Both the position numbers and the translations under genes were made by a program. From Cryobacterium sp. HLT2-28 (lineage in GTDB: Bacteria; Actinomycetota; Actinomycetes; Actinomycetales; Microbacteriaceae): 64,000 nt of DNA. Of the stretch, positions 63,762 to 64,000 are shown piece after piece. The stretch covers positions 89,460 to 153,459 of the forward strand of contig NZ_SOFH01000017.1 of NCBI RefSeq assembly GCF_004402495.1, given 5' to 3'. Under the pieces are notes generated by a model that was not told where the DNA came from, searched no databases, and worked only from the letters and a program-made list of their open reading frames with translations. Every line of letters starts with the position of its first letter. Position 1 is the stretch's first letter.

Positions 63762-63836
63762 GCCCCAAGGCTAGTCATTCCCGCAGGGGGATACCATGAC
63801 GACAGGTCGCCGGCCAACGCCGAGGGGCGGACAAAA

Positions 63837-63861
63837 CACCTTCACGGGCCAGCGGAAGGTG
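63837..63861 (-). terminator. Possible terminator hairpin
   Basis: CACCTTC and GAAGGTG around an 11-base loop; on the minus strand the sequence TTTTG follows. It would stop transcripts from the IS element before the ArsR promoter. Weak stem. Confidence 0.4.
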
Positions 63862-63917
63862 CTTTCCCCGCAACTCAGCGGGAGGGCGGAGGTACCCGAC
63901 TCCTAGATGAGTGAGTC

Positions 63918-64000
63918 CTAATGGTCGTAGGCGATGAGGGATCGTTTGTTGGGTGTTCCGAGGAGCCAGTTGTGCCAGATTCCGGCGGCGAGGGCGAGTA
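63918..64000 (-). CDS. IS982-like transposase, C-terminal end only (cut by window edge)
   Basis: The minus frame open at the edge reads LALAAGIWHNWLLGTPNKRS then LIAYDH and TAG at 63918. The ending WHN(W)L..PxKRSLIAYDH is that of IS982-family transposases in actinobacteria. Terminal bases at about 63893-63917 (acccgactcctagatga) may be the inverted repeat end of the IS. Whether the rest is intact lies outside the window. Confidence 0.65.
   Translation of the reverse strand, partial: LALAAGIWHNWLLGTPNKRSLIAYDH

Overview
The window is high-GC DNA from an actinobacterium, most likely of the family Microbacteriaceae (Micrococcales). This is an inference from very high third-position GC, SD-led GTG/ATG starts, a complete menaquinone pathway, system II cytochrome c maturation, a BldC-like regulator next to a COX24-type mini-gene, a 442-residue AspRS and a small protein family typical of Microbacteriaceae downstream of a sigma factor. 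No replication origin, rRNA operon or CRISPR array was seen.

Left part (1-17.5 kb): a hipBA toxin-antitoxin pair runs off the left edge. A 41-bp perfect direct repeat of the 3' end of a tRNA-Met gene occurs at 1520-1560 and again in the intact tRNA at 17496-17536. These repeats bound a 16-kb tRNA-inserted genomic island with no visible integrase. Its cargo is redox and central metabolism: a frameshifted nitronate monooxygenase, DUF488, a lone cytochrome oxidase subunit I, a FAD-oxidoreductase/transaldolase/GTP cyclohydrolase II operon with a divergent Cys-containing regulator, a TehA/SLAC1 channel, a cupin, and an E1alpha/E1beta/E2 2-oxoacid dehydrogenase operon with a divergent TetR. Two near-identical 47-49-residue zinc-ribbon genes lie near the two ends. 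Gene debris is common (E2, SDR and ribonucleotide reductase tails).

17.5-31.9 kb: tRNA-Met and tRNA-Thr, then a maltodextrin regulon (glycosidase, malG, malF, malE and a divergent alpha-glucosidase) with two perfect LacI-family operators. A LacI regulator further right (30.3 kb) is a candidate repressor. Between them are a DUF559 nuclease-like gene bounded by short repeats, a small alarmone synthetase, an M23 peptidase, an inositol-monophosphatase-type phosphatase and tRNA-Tyr; yajQ follows the repressor.

32-40.6 kb: a complete Gram-positive tad (Flp pilus) locus on the minus strand, in transcription order: prepilin peptidase, two tandem Flp pilins, TadE, a Tad-domain pseudopilin-like protein, CpaB, CpaE/TadZ, CpaF/TadA, TadB and TadC.

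40.6-59.9 kb: electron transport. FprA reductase, a long-chain prenyl diphosphate synthase, and menG, F, D, A, E, B and C build menaquinone; tlpA/resA-like, ccdA, resB and ccsB mature c-type cytochromes. Inserted among these are a PPK2 kinase and a sigma-70 gene translationally coupled to a 45-codon mini-gene and followed by two unknown small genes.

60-64 kb: a short archaeal-type AspRS, a Dabb protein, a glutaredoxin-like protein, a HAD hydrolase, COX24-type mini-protein, BldC-like and ArsR regulators, and the 3' end of an IS transposase at the edge. Several long inverted repeats sit between convergent genes and probably act as two-way terminators.
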